Notes: generated by a model not told the origin, from the letters alone. Counted from the stretch's first letter, positions 17,176 through 26,524 are shown. The stretch is DNA of 46,345 nt from Chlorobiaceae bacterium (GCA_012972835.1 JABDHK010000001.1:1-46345); one strand, 5' to 3'. Translations and numbers: made by a program.

Positions 17176-17209
17176 TTTATACGCCAATATATATATATTG
17201 GCGTATAAA
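17176..17209. promoter_or_regulatory. Perfect 34-bp palindrome upstream of the AraC-type regulator
   Basis: TTTATACGCCAATATAT at 17176-17192 is followed at once by its exact reverse complement at 17193-17209, with no spacer. It lies about 215 bp before the regulator start in AT-rich noncoding DNA. A two-fold symmetric protein-binding site or cruciform is likelier than a terminator because there is no flanking T run downstream. The remainder of 16949-17424 shows nothing else I can support. Confidence 0.6.
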
Positions 17210-17424
17210 GACCATATACACTAACTTTATAAATCATTCGTTTTTAAGTCGTTAGAGGATAAAAACCATTATCAGGAATGCGTATTATTTGTTATTTTAA
17301 ATTAAACTATAACTGATAATATTACATCGTAATTAACTCCTATTGCTTCGGTGATTTATAGCTTTTTTTAGGTCGCAACATACCGGAAGATTATTCTGGA
17401 TGAAACTTGATAAATAATAGGATT

Positions 17425-18510
17425 ATGGAATCGACTATTCTTTCAAGCAGATTTGACTGGTTAAGTTCTGATGAACAGCTTTTTCTTGAGTTGGACAGTT
17501 CAAATCAGGACTTACAAAAGAGAGCGCATCTCATGCCTGAAGAGATCGGTGCCGGGTGGTTACAGTCAATGCATTTACCCTTGAATCAGGTCATTCGCCA
17601 GAGCTGCGTTTCCTTCAAGCCTGAAGTGTCGGGCCGAATGTACCCTCTGACGAAAATCGTGGAGCATTTCAGTGAACCGGCCCTTTGTGTGCAATCGGCA
17701 AAGAGAGGGCGCGTTATTCTTTCGGATCACAACCTGGAACAAGACTATCTTGTCGATCGTGATTCATCGTTGTTTCAACACTGTGATTTTCGGCACAGCA
17801 GCGCAAAAATGGACACCAGTGAAGATGTTGAATATTGCATCCTCATTATCGGCGATTCGGTTCTGCGTGAAATGTGCGGTGAGGAGCATGCATACTCTCT
17901 GCTCAAGGGCATACGAGTTGCGTTGATGCCTTCTGGAGTTGTCAACAAGGTTCCTCGCCATATCAATGCTATCCTCCACTCTGCTTTTTCTGACTCTTTG
18001 ACCGGCAGTGTAGCTAAAATGCATGCCCAGTCTAAAGTGCTTGACTATCTCTGTGGTCTTTATACCCATTTTACCTCAGAACTCATGGAACAAAAACTCC
18101 CACGGAGCATCCATGACATAATACAACAGATTCATGATGACCTGATTCAATATCCGGGAAAAGTGCCAACCCTTTACGATCTGGCCAGGCAGTATGAGCT
18201 ATCGGTAAAGCAGTTGAGCAGTGAATTCAAAAACAAGTATGGAAAGTCGCTTATCAGTTATATCTCAGAGGTGCGACTCAACGAAGCTCACGCAGCACTG
18301 CAACAAACCAATACACCGCTGAAAACCATGGCAAAACATTTTGGATATTCTCATGTCAATCACTTTATCACTGCTTTCAGTAAACAATTTGGCTATCCTC
18401 CCGGGAGTTTGAGAAAAAAGAATACCGTCAACCGCGCTCACGAGTGTATGATGAGAGAAAGTATCAAAACAACGCTACGCAATCCTGATATGCACTACGA
18501 AATACAATAA
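17425..18510 (+). CDS. AraC-family transcriptional regulator
   Basis: The 361-residue protein has an unrecognised N-terminal effector domain (about 1-235) and a C-terminal AraC-type double helix-turn-helix: LYDLARQYELSVKQLSSEFKNKYGKSLISYISEVRLNEAHAAL is the first and the FGYSHVNHFITAFSKQFGYPPGSLR block the second. The arrangement resembles PchR-like regulators that respond to small ligands. The target genes are unknown; the divergent noncoding DNA upstream with a 34-bp palindrome is a possible autoregulatory site. A TTG at 17407 would give six more residues; ATG 17425 is used, but the RBS is weak in both cases. The nearest downstream gene, the arsA-like gene, is 308 bp away; nothing but AT-rich DNA is seen between. 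Confidence 0.88.
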   Translation: MESTILSSRFDWLSSDEQLFLELDSSNQDLQKRAHLMPEEIGAGWLQSMHLPLNQVIRQSCVSFKPEVSGRMYPLTKIVEHFSEPALCVQSAKRGRVILSDHNLEQDYLVDRDSSLFQHCDFRHSSAKMDTSEDVEYCILIIGDSVLREMCGEEHAYSLLKGIRVALMPSGVVNKVPRHINAILHSAFSDSLTGSVAKMHAQSKVLDYLCGLYTHFTSELMEQKLPRSIHDIIQQIHDDLIQYPGKVPTLYDLARQYELSVKQLSSEFKNKYGKSLISYISEVRLNEAHAALQQTNTPLKTMAKHFGYSHVNHFITAFSKQFGYPPGSLRKKNTVNRAHECMMRESIKTTLRNPDMHYEIQ

Positions 18511-18818
18511 ACGTTGACTACGGAAAATAATTCATAGAGAAAAGATAGTTGTTTTTTGTATGAGATAGAGTAGCTTTGAATTGTTTTATCGAAAGGAGTT
18601 CTCTAACGACCGCTGCTTCTCTATTTCTTTTGAACTTTAATGCTCCTGAAAAGTAAGAGAGCATTTATTGTGCTTATGATGACGAAATTTTTCAAAACCG
18701 CATGCATCATTTGTTTCTTCTAACTTAATATTTTATATATAGATATGTTAGTCGGTGCTTATAAGGGCAATGCTTTAGCTTTTTGATTTTTTTATGCAAT
18801 TCAAAAAAAGCCGGATTC

Positions 18819-20043
18819 ATGCGTATTTTAACATTTACAGGTAAAGGCGGAGTAGGAAAAACAAGTGTTTCTGCAGCTACCGCGGTCCGCTTGTCGCAGA
18901 TGGGCTATCGTACCCTTGTTCTCTCGACCGACCCTGCACACAGTCTTTCGGACTCTTTTAACCTGCCACTCGGATCGGAACCTTACAAAGATCATGGAAA
19001 ACCTTCATGCTATTGAGGTAAACCCTTACGTAGACCTTAAGCAGAATTGGCAGTCCGTGCAGAAGTTCTATACAAAAATCTTTATGGGTCAGGGCGTTTC
19101 AGGAGTCATGGCTGATGAAATGACCATACTGCCTGGTATGGAAGAGCTCTTTTCCCTGTTGAGAATAAAACGCTATAAAGCCTCCGGTCTCTATGATGTT
19201 CTTGTGCTCGATACTGCCCCGACAGGTGAAACATTGAGGCTTCTCTCCCTTCCCGATACCCTTGCATGGGGCATGAAGGCTGTAAAAAATGTTACAAAAT
19301 ACATTATCAAGCCTCTCAGCAAGCCTCTTAGCAAGATGGGTGATAAAATTGCATTTTATATACCACCTGCCGATGCTGTCGATTCAGTTGACCAGGTTTT
19401 TGATGAACTTGTTGATATTCGCGAAATCCTTACTGATAATAAAAAATCGACGGTGCGGCTGGTCATGAATGCCGAGAAAATGTCGATCAAGGAGACCATG
19501 CGTGCCCTGACCTATCTCAACCTTTACGGCTTCAAAGTAGATATGGTGCTGGTCAACAGACTGCTTGACACCAAAGAGAACAGTGGATATCTGGAGAAGT
19601 GGAAAACCATTCAGCAGAAGTACCTTGGAGAGATTGAAGAGGGTTTCTCTCCCCTTCCTGTCAAAAAACTCAGGATGTACGAAAAAGAGATTGTTGGTCT
19701 TGAGTCGCTCAAGATGTTTGCCAGGGATATGTATGGTGATACCGATCCATCAGATATGATGTATGACGAGCCGCCAATCAAGTTTGTCCGCAACGGTAAT
19801 GTCTATGAGGTACAGTTAAAGCTGATGTTTGCCAATCCTGTCGATATCGATGTCTGGGTGACCGGTGATGAGCTTTATATTCATATCGGAAATCAGCGTA
19901 AAATAATTACTCTTCCGATCAGCCTGACTGGACTTGAGCCGGGAGATGCCTTCTTTAAGGACAAATGGCTTCATATTCCCTTTGATCTCAACCAGCATGA
20001 CCAGAACCACCAGCGTAAAGGATATGATAAGGTACTTAACTGA
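18819..20043 (+). pseudogene. ArsA-family ATPase with a single-base frameshift
   Basis: From ATG 18819 the product starts [16 protein letters not shown], the deviant Walker A of ArsA/GET3 ATPases, and goes on to [17 protein letters not shown]. It then runs into a stop at 19014-19016 because of an extra base: CCTTACAAAG at 18981-18990 would restore the frame as CCTACAAAG, continuing [14 protein letters not shown] and VLDTAPTGETLRLLSLPD (switch region) to a C-terminal all-beta domain (VYEVQLKLMFANPVDIDVWV). The repaired protein would be about 407 residues. Family members drive anion export or insertion of tail-anchored proteins; green sulfur bacteria carry several, some near pigment genes. This may be a true pseudogene, a programmed +1 shift at CCT-T, or an assembly error. 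Confidence 0.8.
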
Positions 20044-20123
20044 GTCGCCCTTAAAAAACATCTCTTAACCGTGATTCACATTTTTATTATTGATCACAAC
20101 CGATTTAAACAAAGAACTCAAGC

Positions 20124-21578
20124 ATGAGTAATCCTGAACCTCAACAGAGTAAGCCACTCAAGCTCCTCCTCATAGCCCCGAAAGGGAAAAAAGACTCAAA
20201 AACAAACCAGAAACCATTGTTTAATATGGCAATCGGCGTACTGGTAAGCCTTACACCGGCACACCACCATATTGAGATTGTCGATGAACATTTTGGCGAC
20301 GCAATCAATTATGACGGTGATTATGATCTGGTAGGCATAACATCGCGGACCATTGATGCAACAAGGGGTTATGAGATTGCCGACCGGTTTTTGAAAAACG
20401 GAACAAAGGTCATGCTCGGAGGGCTTCATGTTTCGTTCAATACTGAAGAGGCCAGGGTCCATGCCGACAGCATTGTTTGCGGCGAAGCGGAGAACCTCTG
20501 GTTAACCGTTCTTGATGATGTTGCATGCAACCGCTTGAAACCACTCTACGATTCCAAAGATTTCGCCCCGGTCAAGGAGATCATACCCCTGGACTATGAA
20601 CGGATTGCCAAAGCCTCAAAACGGGAAAAAGTCGATGGGACAAAATCGATCCCTATCTATGTAACCCGTGGCTGTCCTTTTGAGTGTTCATTCTGTGTCA
20701 CCCCGAATTTTACCGGAAAGCTCTATCGAACACAGAAGCCTGATGAGCTGAAGAGACAAATTGAGATCGCAAAAAAGGTTTTTTTCAAACCAAACAGAAA
20801 GTCATCCAAACCATGGTTCATGCTGACTGATGAGAACCTTGGTGTCAGTAAAAAAAAGTTATGGGAGTCTCTTGAACTTATTAAAGAGTGCGATATCAAC
20901 TTCAGTGTCTTTTTCAGTATCAATTTTCTGGAAGACAAGGAGACCGTTAGAAGGCTTGTTGAGGCTGGATGCATCATGGTGCTTGTCGGGTTCGAGTCCA
21001 TCAATCAAAGCACCCTTGAAGCCTACAACAAAGGTCATGTCAATTCAGCAGATCAATTTTCACGGCTTATTGAGGAGTGCCGACAGGCAGGACTCAATGT
21101 TCAGGGTAATTTTCTGGTCAATCCGGCGCTTGACAGTTTCGAAGACATGGATAATCTTGTAAAGTTTGTCGGAAAAAACAGTGTCTTTATGCCGATTTTT
21201 CAGATTATTACCCCCTATCCGGGAACATCAATGTACTGGGAATACAAGAACAAGGGGTGGATTACTAGTGAGGATTGGGAAAAATATAACGCTATGAACC
21301 TGGTGATTCGATCAGAGAGATACGACCCTGTAAAATTTCAGCATAAGTTTATGACCAGCTATTACAAGGCTTACTCATGGAGAAACATTGCCAACAGGGT
21401 AAGACGAAACCCCTATAAATTACTCAACCTTGTTACAAGTCTGGCCTTCAGAAGAAATCTTCAGGAACAACTGGGGACTTTTGAGAGAGATCACAACATC
21501 AAAGAGGGAGTGCTGAATGCACCATTGGATTTTTTAATAAGAAACCGGATTCTGATTTTCAATTATTTCACCCGCTAA
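20124..21578 (+). CDS. Cobalamin-binding radical SAM protein, probably in bacteriochlorophyll synthesis
   Basis: The 484-residue protein has an N-terminal B12-binding-like Rossmann domain (about 12-150; [51 protein letters not shown]), then the radical SAM core with the CxxxCxxC cluster motif [10 protein letters not shown] (Cys184, Cys188, Cys191), and a C-terminal extension. This is the BchE/BchQ/BchR/P-methylase architecture. Family members perform the oxidative cyclase step or add methyl groups to the chlorin side chains at C-8 and C-12. Its position, 69 bp before bchU, suggests a pigment-tailoring role; the exact reaction cannot be assigned by eye. It begins 80 bp after the arsA-like gene on the same strand. 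Confidence 0.8.
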   Translation: MSNPEPQQSKPLKLLLIAPKGKKDSKTNQKPLFNMAIGVLVSLTPAHHHIEIVDEHFGDAINYDGDYDLVGITSRTIDATRGYEIADRFLKNGTKVMLGGLHVSFNTEEARVHADSIVCGEAENLWLTVLDDVACNRLKPLYDSKDFAPVKEIIPLDYERIAKASKREKVDGTKSIPIYVTRGCPFECSFCVTPNFTGKLYRTQKPDELKRQIEIAKKVFFKPNRKSSKPWFMLTDENLGVSKKKLWESLELIKECDINFSVFFSINFLEDKETVRRLVEAGCIMVLVGFESINQSTLEAYNKGHVNSADQFSRLIEECRQAGLNVQGNFLVNPALDSFEDMDNLVKFVGKNSVFMPIFQIITPYPGTSMYWEYKNKGWITSEDWEKYNAMNLVIRSERYDPVKFQHKFMTSYYKAYSWRNIANRVRRNPYKLLNLVTSLAFRRNLQEQLGTFERDHNIKEGVLNAPLDFLIRNRILIFNYFTR

Positions 21579-21647
21579 TCTCTTGTAATCCAGAGCAGCT
21601 CTTTCTGTTACATACGCTTTCTTTAACTTTTTAGACGTATATACATC

Positions 21648-22667
21648 ATGAATGATACTGAATTACTGCAACAAAATCACAGGGCCAATGAACTTATTTT
21701 CAAGGGACTTGTAGAGTGCGGCTGTTTCAAAGCTGCCCTTGAACTTGATCTTTTTGAGCATCTTACCGATGAAGCAAAGGATACAGCAACGCTTGCTGCG
21801 GCAGTTGGTGCGATTCCGCAAAGGCTCGTCATGCTTCTTGAAGCGCTTCGGCATATGGGCATTACTTACCAGGAGGAGGGCAAATGGAGCCTTACTCCTT
21901 TTGCCAAACGAATGTTTCTGCCAAACCCTGAGCACCCTAACCTTTATATGATTCCAGTGGCAAAAGCCATGGCAAGCCTTTCTGACAATTTTTACCTGAA
22001 AATCGCAGATGCCGTCAAAGGGAACTTAAATTTCAAGGGAGAGGTTGCCTACCCTCCGGTTACCCGTGAAGACAACTGGTATTTTGAGGAAATTCACCGC
22101 AGTAATGCACATTTTGCCATTATGCTGCTGCTTGAAGAGGCTGATCTTTCGGCAGCCAAAACTCTTGTGGATGTCGGTGGCGGCATCGGTGATATTTCAG
22201 CTGCGCTTCTCAAGAAGCTCCCTCAGCTTGATTCAACCATCCTCAATCTTCCCGGCGCTGTTGATCTGGTTAATGAAAACGCCGTGGAAAAAGGTGTGGG
22301 TGAACGTCTGAGAGGTGCAGCCGTGGATATCTATAGAGATGCTTATCCGGAAGCGGATGCCGTCATGTTCTGCAGAATTCTCTATTCAGCTAATGAACAG
22401 TTGACCGATATGCTCTGCAGAAAGGCCTATGAAGCTCTCCCGCCCGGCGGCAGACTGCTTATTCTCGACATGATTATTGATGATCCTGAAAACCCGAATT
22501 TCGACTACCTGAGCCACTATATCCTTGGCGCAGGAATGCCCTTCTCAGTGCTCGGTTTCAAGCAGCAGAGCACCTATAAAGATATCCTTGAGTCGCTCGG
22601 ATTCTGTGATGTCCGCACAGTGAGAAAATACGGCCACCTCTTGTGTGAAGCTGTAAAAGCAGCCTGA
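21648..22667 (+). CDS. bchU: Bacteriochlorophyllide C-20 methyltransferase BchU
   Basis: The 339-residue product matches the remembered Chlorobaculum tepidum BchU closely: HRANELIFKGLVE, PYPP-type VAYPPVTREDNWYFEEIHRSNA, the SAM-binding LVDVGGGIGDIS, LNLPGAVDLVNENA, FCRILYSANEQL and DPENPNFDYLSHYILGAGMP. BchU transfers a methyl group from SAM to the C-20 meso position, converting the d-type to c- or e-type bacteriochlorophyll, which shifts antenna absorption. The length is normal and the frame intact, so the organism should make BChl c or e and not only d. A 12-bp stem hairpin follows the stop codon. Confidence 0.93.
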   Translation: MNDTELLQQNHRANELIFKGLVECGCFKAALELDLFEHLTDEAKDTATLAAAVGAIPQRLVMLLEALRHMGITYQEEGKWSLTPFAKRMFLPNPEHPNLYMIPVAKAMASLSDNFYLKIADAVKGNLNFKGEVAYPPVTREDNWYFEEIHRSNAHFAIMLLLEEADLSAAKTLVDVGGGIGDISAALLKKLPQLDSTILNLPGAVDLVNENAVEKGVGERLRGAAVDIYRDAYPEADAVMFCRILYSANEQLTDMLCRKAYEALPPGGRLLILDMIIDDPENPNFDYLSHYILGAGMPFSVLGFKQQSTYKDILESLGFCDVRTVRKYGHLLCEAVKAA

Positions 22668-22674
22668 TGACGGC

Positions 22675-22703
22675 ACGCAGCCACTCTCTTCGAGTGGCTG
22701 CGT
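22675..22703. terminator. Hairpin after bchU
   Basis: ACGCAGCCACTC (22675-22686) pairs with GAGTGGCTGCGT (22692-22703) around a 5-nt loop. It is 7 nt after the bchU stop and 25 nt before the end of the converging small gene. The T content downstream is moderate (GCTTCTTGCTT), so it is a plausible, not certain, terminator. Confidence 0.7.
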
Positions 22704-22728
22704 TGCTTCTTGCTTACCACGCCAATCT

Positions 22729-22926
22729 CTACTCTTCTGACTGATTCATCTCAAGTGGTGGAGGCTGGATGGGTATGAGGCTTTTTACCTGATTTATAAC
22801 AGCATTAGCAACAAAAAGCCCCGCACCACCAACGACAACACCTGAAATCCCGTGAAGCAGAATCGGCATACCGATAGGTGAAAGCAGTAAAGCTCCACCA
22901 GCCAAACCAGTCGCTTCTTTCAACAT
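22729..22926 (-). CDS. Small glycine-rich hydrophobic protein
   Basis: The 65-residue product (MLKEATGLAGGALLLSPIGM... to ...PLEMNQSEE) has two hydrophobic glycine-rich segments (about 6-25 and 27-48) and an acidic, proline-containing tail. A good Shine-Dalgarno sequence, GGGAGAG, lies just upstream of ATG 22926, supporting a real gene. The size and composition would suit a chlorosome-envelope or membrane-associated protein, and it faces bchU tail-to-tail, but I do not recognise the family. Confidence 0.65.
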   Translation of the reverse strand: MLKEATGLAGGALLLSPIGMPILLHGISGVVVGGAGLFVANAVINQVKSLIPIQPPPLEMNQSEE

Positions 22927-22945
22927 AACTCTCCCGCTCTGTTTA

Positions 22946-22965
22946 GGTTATACTGTAATATAACC
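22946..22965. promoter_or_regulatory. Small inverted repeat upstream of the 65-residue protein
   Basis: GGTTATA (22946-22952) and TATAACC (22959-22965) form a 7-bp inverted repeat with a 6-nt centre, 19 bp before the start codon of the minus-strand small gene. It overlaps AT-rich DNA that could hold its -10 element, so it is an operator candidate. Confidence 0.35.
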
Positions 22966-23038
22966 ATCTGTCAATATCGAGGCAAGAAGCTCGCAAATAA
23001 TTAGGTATGATAGAAATGCAGCTCTCAAATGGTAACCA

Positions 23039-24319
23039 TCAGGTATTTAAAGCGGTTCCGGGTTTCAGTGATGCTGCTATTCTGGCGGGAATGAAGGCAA
23101 AAAAGAGTGTCAGTGCCATAACTGCAAGAGAGACCAGCGCATAATCAGAGGGGTCAATAAGCAGTGGAACATATTTGATGAAGTAGCTTTTTTCGGGCAG
23201 AGTGATGAGGTGAAAGCGCAACTCAAAGAGAGAAAGTGAGATGGCAAGGATATTTCCAGCGGCAATTCCGGATAGTGAGATAAGAACGGCCTGAGCCATA
23301 AAAACCTGACTTATTTTACCGGGTTCAAGACCGAGCGCACTGAGCATGCCTATTTCACGGGTTTTTTCGATAATCAGCACAAGAAGCGTGGAGATGATGT
23401 TAAAAACTGCCACAATGGTGATGGTTACAATCAGCAGTGGTGTGATGTTTTTTTGAAGTTTCAGCCATTCAAACAGATTTGCATAGCGCTGAAAAACCGT
23501 ATATCCATAAAATGGATATCCAAGAGAAGCGGTCACCTCTTTTACGGTATTTGGAAGTTGATCGAGTTTTTTGACATTAGCATCATAGCCGCTTATCATC
23601 ATGGGATTAAAGCGCTGTTGAAGCTGTTTCAGGTCGGAGATCACAATATAGTCGTCAAATCCTTCCTGAAGACCTGTATCATAGATTCCGCGAATAATGC
23701 CGACTTCAAGATCAAGGGAGGAGAGAAGGTCAACAATGCTTTTATTGCCAGCAACAAGTTTTGCTCCGGACGAGTTGCTGCCAAGGCCGACAAGCATGAC
23801 CTTTTTACCAACGGCAAGACCAAGATTTTCTGCCAGGGTTTGCCCGGCATAGAGTGCAATTCCTTCATTCTTCTGTTTCTCACCAACGGGGCTAAAACTC
23901 CCTTCCTTGAGAAATTTTTTCAGAAATACTTGCTGCTCTGCTTCGTTGACTCCTTTGACAATAACCGGCTTGCTGCGCCAGGTTTCGCCTTGAACGTTCG
24001 TACGGTTGCGAAGGACAAAACTTTTTTCAAGAAAGGGGGTAACGCTGGATACGTTACGATGACTGGCGACATGAGCAAGATCAGAGCGACGCTCCTGACA
24101 AAGCTGCTCTTCTGGATAACGGAACTGCATGTGGGCGCTGAAGCTGATCAGCTTGTTCTGAACGCTGCCGGCAAATCCGTTGACGATGGAGAGTGTCAGA
24201 ATAAGTGCGGCAGTCCCGACAGCTATGCCAACCACAGCAACCATAACGATAAAAGTCGGCTTTGTGGTTGAACGCTGCTTGAATGCAAACCGCATTGCAA
24301 TGTAGAGCTCAGGCTTCAT
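23039..24319 (-). CDS. LolC/LolE-family ABC transporter permease
   Basis: The 426-residue product has an N-terminal helix (about 22-48; TFIVMVAVVGIAVGTAALILTLSIVNGF), a periplasmic domain (about 50-285) with VIVKGVN and the DDYIVISDLKQLQQRF segment, and three C-terminal helices (about 290-320, 340-365, 385-410), the FtsX/MacB-type layout used by lipoprotein release permeases. ATG 24319 overlaps the stop codon of the upstream PstS-like lipoprotein gene by 4 nt, so the two are translationally coupled. No LolD-type ATPase gene is adjacent. Paralogue of the gene at 13324-14574 and possibly its partner. Confidence 0.86.
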   Translation of the reverse strand: MKPELYIAMRFAFKQRSTTKPTFIVMVAVVGIAVGTAALILTLSIVNGFAGSVQNKLISFSAHMQFRYPEEQLCQERRSDLAHVASHRNVSSVTPFLEKSFVLRNRTNVQGETWRSKPVIVKGVNEAEQQVFLKKFLKEGSFSPVGEKQKNEGIALYAGQTLAENLGLAVGKKVMLVGLGSNSSGAKLVAGNKSIVDLLSSLDLEVGIIRGIYDTGLQEGFDDYIVISDLKQLQQRFNPMMISGYDANVKKLDQLPNTVKEVTASLGYPFYGYTVFQRYANLFEWLKLQKNITPLLIVTITIVAVFNIISTLLVLIIEKTREIGMLSALGLEPGKISQVFMAQAVLISLSGIAAGNILAISLSLFELRFHLITLPEKSYFIKYVPLLIDPSDYALVSLAVMALTLFFAFIPARIAASLKPGTALNT

Positions 24320-25245
24320 TGGGCTTTGCTTTGCTGACTATCCAGGGATTTCAAAATAATAGTCCTTTCAACTGGTTTATAGGGAGCAAAAGAGCTTCTC
24401 TCAATTGCTTTCTGGCCTCTACCTCCGATCCAGGAGCCAAAGCCGGCAGCAAGTGGATCGCCGGAATAATATACATAGTAAACGGTCGTAACAAGAGGAT
24501 AGAGGCCTTCGAAGATGTTTTGCTGGGTGGGCAGATATGGATGGGAGCTGAAGGAATCTTTTGAAAGAGGGAGCACTTTGATCCTGTTCTGTGCCATCTC
24601 TTCGGCAAGCGTTCCATCAAGCGATGAGCGGAAAAGCACTCCAACCGCCCTCTTATCGGATGAAACCCTTTTGATGAGTTCACTCTCGGTAGTGCAAACC
24701 CGGGCATAAAGATCTTTTATCTTTATGCCTATACCTGATGCAAAAAGTGACTGAAGACGGTAATCATCAGCAACGACAAGGGGTATCGCTTCGCTCTCTT
24801 TACCCGAAAAGAGTGGAGCAAGTTCAGTTAGCGAGAGCTTGCCGGCAGGATTAAGTCGATTGACAATGCACACAATGGCATCATGGGCAACCGGTTCACG
24901 ACGGAGAGGAGGCTGCAGTGTTGCAAAAAGAGAGTCTTCAGCAGCTTCAGGCTTTCCGCTGATCAATGCTGCCCGGACTTCGTGAGCGAGAAGATGTTTG
25001 AGGCTCTTTCCCGAAGCAGAAGGCATGAGTGTGATGCGCGTATCTGGATAATAACGGATAAACATCTCTCGCTCAGTAATGGCGATATCTCGAAGATTAC
25101 GGTCAAAGGCAAGAGTCATCTTTCCGCTACGAGCGGTTTCATCAACCTCGCGCGGCGAACAGTTCATCAACAGTAAGAGTGGAAGAAGAAGCATGAGAGC
25201 AGTGATAACCTCTACGGATACTCTCTGAGATGCTTTGTTATTCAT
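24316..25245 (-). CDS. PstS-like substrate-binding lipoprotein
   Basis: The product (309 residues from ATG 25245) starts with a hydrophobic signal and a lipobox LMNC, so it is probably a lipoprotein anchored through that cysteine. The rest resembles PstS-type periplasmic binding proteins: FDRNLRDIAITEREMF, ITLMPSASGKSLKHLLAHEVRAAL, DAIVCIVNRLNPAGKLSLTELAPLFSG, YPLVTTVYYVYYSGDPLAAGFGSWI. These bind phosphate or a related anion, or serve as sensors. It is translationally coupled to the LolC/E-type permease, an odd partnership for a phosphate binder, so a role in lipoprotein or envelope handling cannot be excluded. A TTG at 25254 is the alternative start. It is divergent from argC. Confidence 0.78.
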   Translation of the reverse strand: MNNKASQRVSVEVITALMLLLPLLLLMNCSPREVDETARSGKMTLAFDRNLRDIAITEREMFIRYYPDTRITLMPSASGKSLKHLLAHEVRAALISGKPEAAEDSLFATLQPPLRREPVAHDAIVCIVNRLNPAGKLSLTELAPLFSGKESEAIPLVVADDYRLQSLFASGIGIKIKDLYARVCTTESELIKRVSSDKRAVGVLFRSSLDGTLAEEMAQNRIKVLPLSKDSFSSHPYLPTQQNIFEGLYPLVTTVYYVYYSGDPLAAGFGSWIGGRGQKAIERSSFAPYKPVERTIILKSLDSQQSKAQ

Positions 25246-25404
25246 GGTAATCAATATTCACGAATTCGATGAATGAGCTTTTCCCGATACTCAACCCTAA
25301 AATAGCGAGAAAAAAGATGTTGCCATAAAAAGTCAACGTTATGTTACCATCATGAAAAAAAATATTTCAATCCTTGAAAATCAGATAAAAAAGCTTAATA
25401 TTTT

Positions 25405-25433
25405 CACTTTCCTGAATATTTATTCATTACAAT
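25405..25433 (+). promoter_or_regulatory. argC promoter with ARG box
   Basis: TGAATATTTATTCA at 25413-25426 is an exact fit to the ArgR operator core TGAAT-WWWW-ATTCA. One base later TACAAT (25428-25433) resembles a -10 hexamer, so the operator lies in the promoter spacer, where a bound ArgR would block RNA polymerase. A degenerate second site may lie just upstream (TTAATATTTTCA around 25395-25406). The start codon of argC is 39 bp after the -10 element. Confidence 0.75.
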
Positions 25434-25471
25434 TTTTTTCCTGAATTCTCAGGATAGAGACACCCTTAAAA

Positions 25472-26503
25472 ATGACTCTCTCTGTAACAAACAGTTCAAA
25501 AAAATATTCCGTTTCGATCATCGGTGCTTCTGGCTATTCCGGAGTTGAATTGACGCGCCTGCTCCTTCAACATCCTCATGTTGATCTTCGTGAACTTTAT
25601 GCTTTTTCCCAGGCAGGAAAACGAGCTTCAGAGCTCTACCCCGCTCTATCCTGCACCAAGATCTACAAGCCCTACAACGGTGAAAGTGAGAGTGATATTT
25701 ATTTTCTTGCACTCCCTCACGGCGAAGCACTTCAGCATGTTCCAGCTCTTTTGATGGCTGGAAAAACAGTTATAGACCTGTCAGGAGACTTCCGACTGAA
25801 GAGTGTTGCAGAGCATGAAGAGTTCTATAAACAGGCAAAATCACCAGATGCTGTAATGACCTACGGTATGTCGGAGCTTTTCCATGAAGAGATTGAGAAC
25901 TCCAGGGCAATCAGTAATCCGGGGTGTTTCGCAACCAGTATAATATTGGGAGTTGCTCCACTTTTTTTTGGTGCTGAAAATAGCTTCAAGGTTCGTACTA
26001 TCAACTGCACCTCCACTTCAGGTATTTCCGGAGCTGGACGAAGCAGCAAGACAGAGCTCTCTTTTTCAGAAATGAGTGAAAACATCAGAGCCTACAAGGT
26101 GGGTGTCCATCAGCATATACCTGAAATCATGCAGGCTCTCGGCACATCTGCCACCACTCCCTCATTTGATTTTATCTTTACGCCAATGATCGGATCACTG
26201 GTGAGAGGCATTTACAGCATTCTGAATGTCAAGCTGGACAATCCTGCTGCTATAGAAGATATCAAACTATGCTACAGGAATTTCTATAAAAACGCACCAT
26301 TTGTAAGGGTTCGAGACACCATGACCGAGGTCAGGCATGTCTCCCATACAAATTTTTGCGATATCCATATTGCCCATGCCACTAGAAGCGGATCGCTGGT
26401 CATTGTAACGGCAATCGACAATCTGTTGAAGGGCGCTGCCGGTCAGGCGGTACAGAACATGAACATCATGCTCGGTATTGATGAAACAACCGGACTTTTA
26501 TAA
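25472..26503 (+). CDS. argC: N-acetyl-gamma-glutamyl-phosphate reductase
   Basis: The 343-residue enzyme reduces N-acetylglutamyl phosphate to the semialdehyde with NADPH, third step of arginine synthesis. Seen: the NADP-binding N-terminus [18 protein letters not shown], the catalytic cysteine Cys152 in [10 protein letters not shown], and the end segment [19 protein letters not shown] typical of ArgC. The length is normal for the family. First gene of the arginine cluster, with an ARG box in its promoter. GGATAGAG 13 nt upstream of ATG 25472 is a loose RBS. Confidence 0.96.
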   Translation: MTLSVTNSSKKYSVSIIGASGYSGVELTRLLLQHPHVDLRELYAFSQAGKRASELYPALSCTKIYKPYNGESESDIYFLALPHGEALQHVPALLMAGKTVIDLSGDFRLKSVAEHEEFYKQAKSPDAVMTYGMSELFHEEIENSRAISNPGCFATSIILGVAPLFFGAENSFKVRTINCTSTSGISGAGRSSKTELSFSEMSENIRAYKVGVHQHIPEIMQALGTSATTPSFDFIFTPMIGSLVRGIYSILNVKLDNPAAIEDIKLCYRNFYKNAPFVRVRDTMTEVRHVSHTNFCDIHIAHATRSGSLVIVTAIDNLLKGAAGQAVQNMNIMLGIDETTGLL

Positions 26504-26524
26504 TAATTAACGTTTTACACTGCA

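Noticed and set aside
23453-24271. 272-codon plus-strand frame
   Set aside because: It lies opposite the LolC/E-type permease, whose helices and motifs are clear; the antisense frame has no family features.
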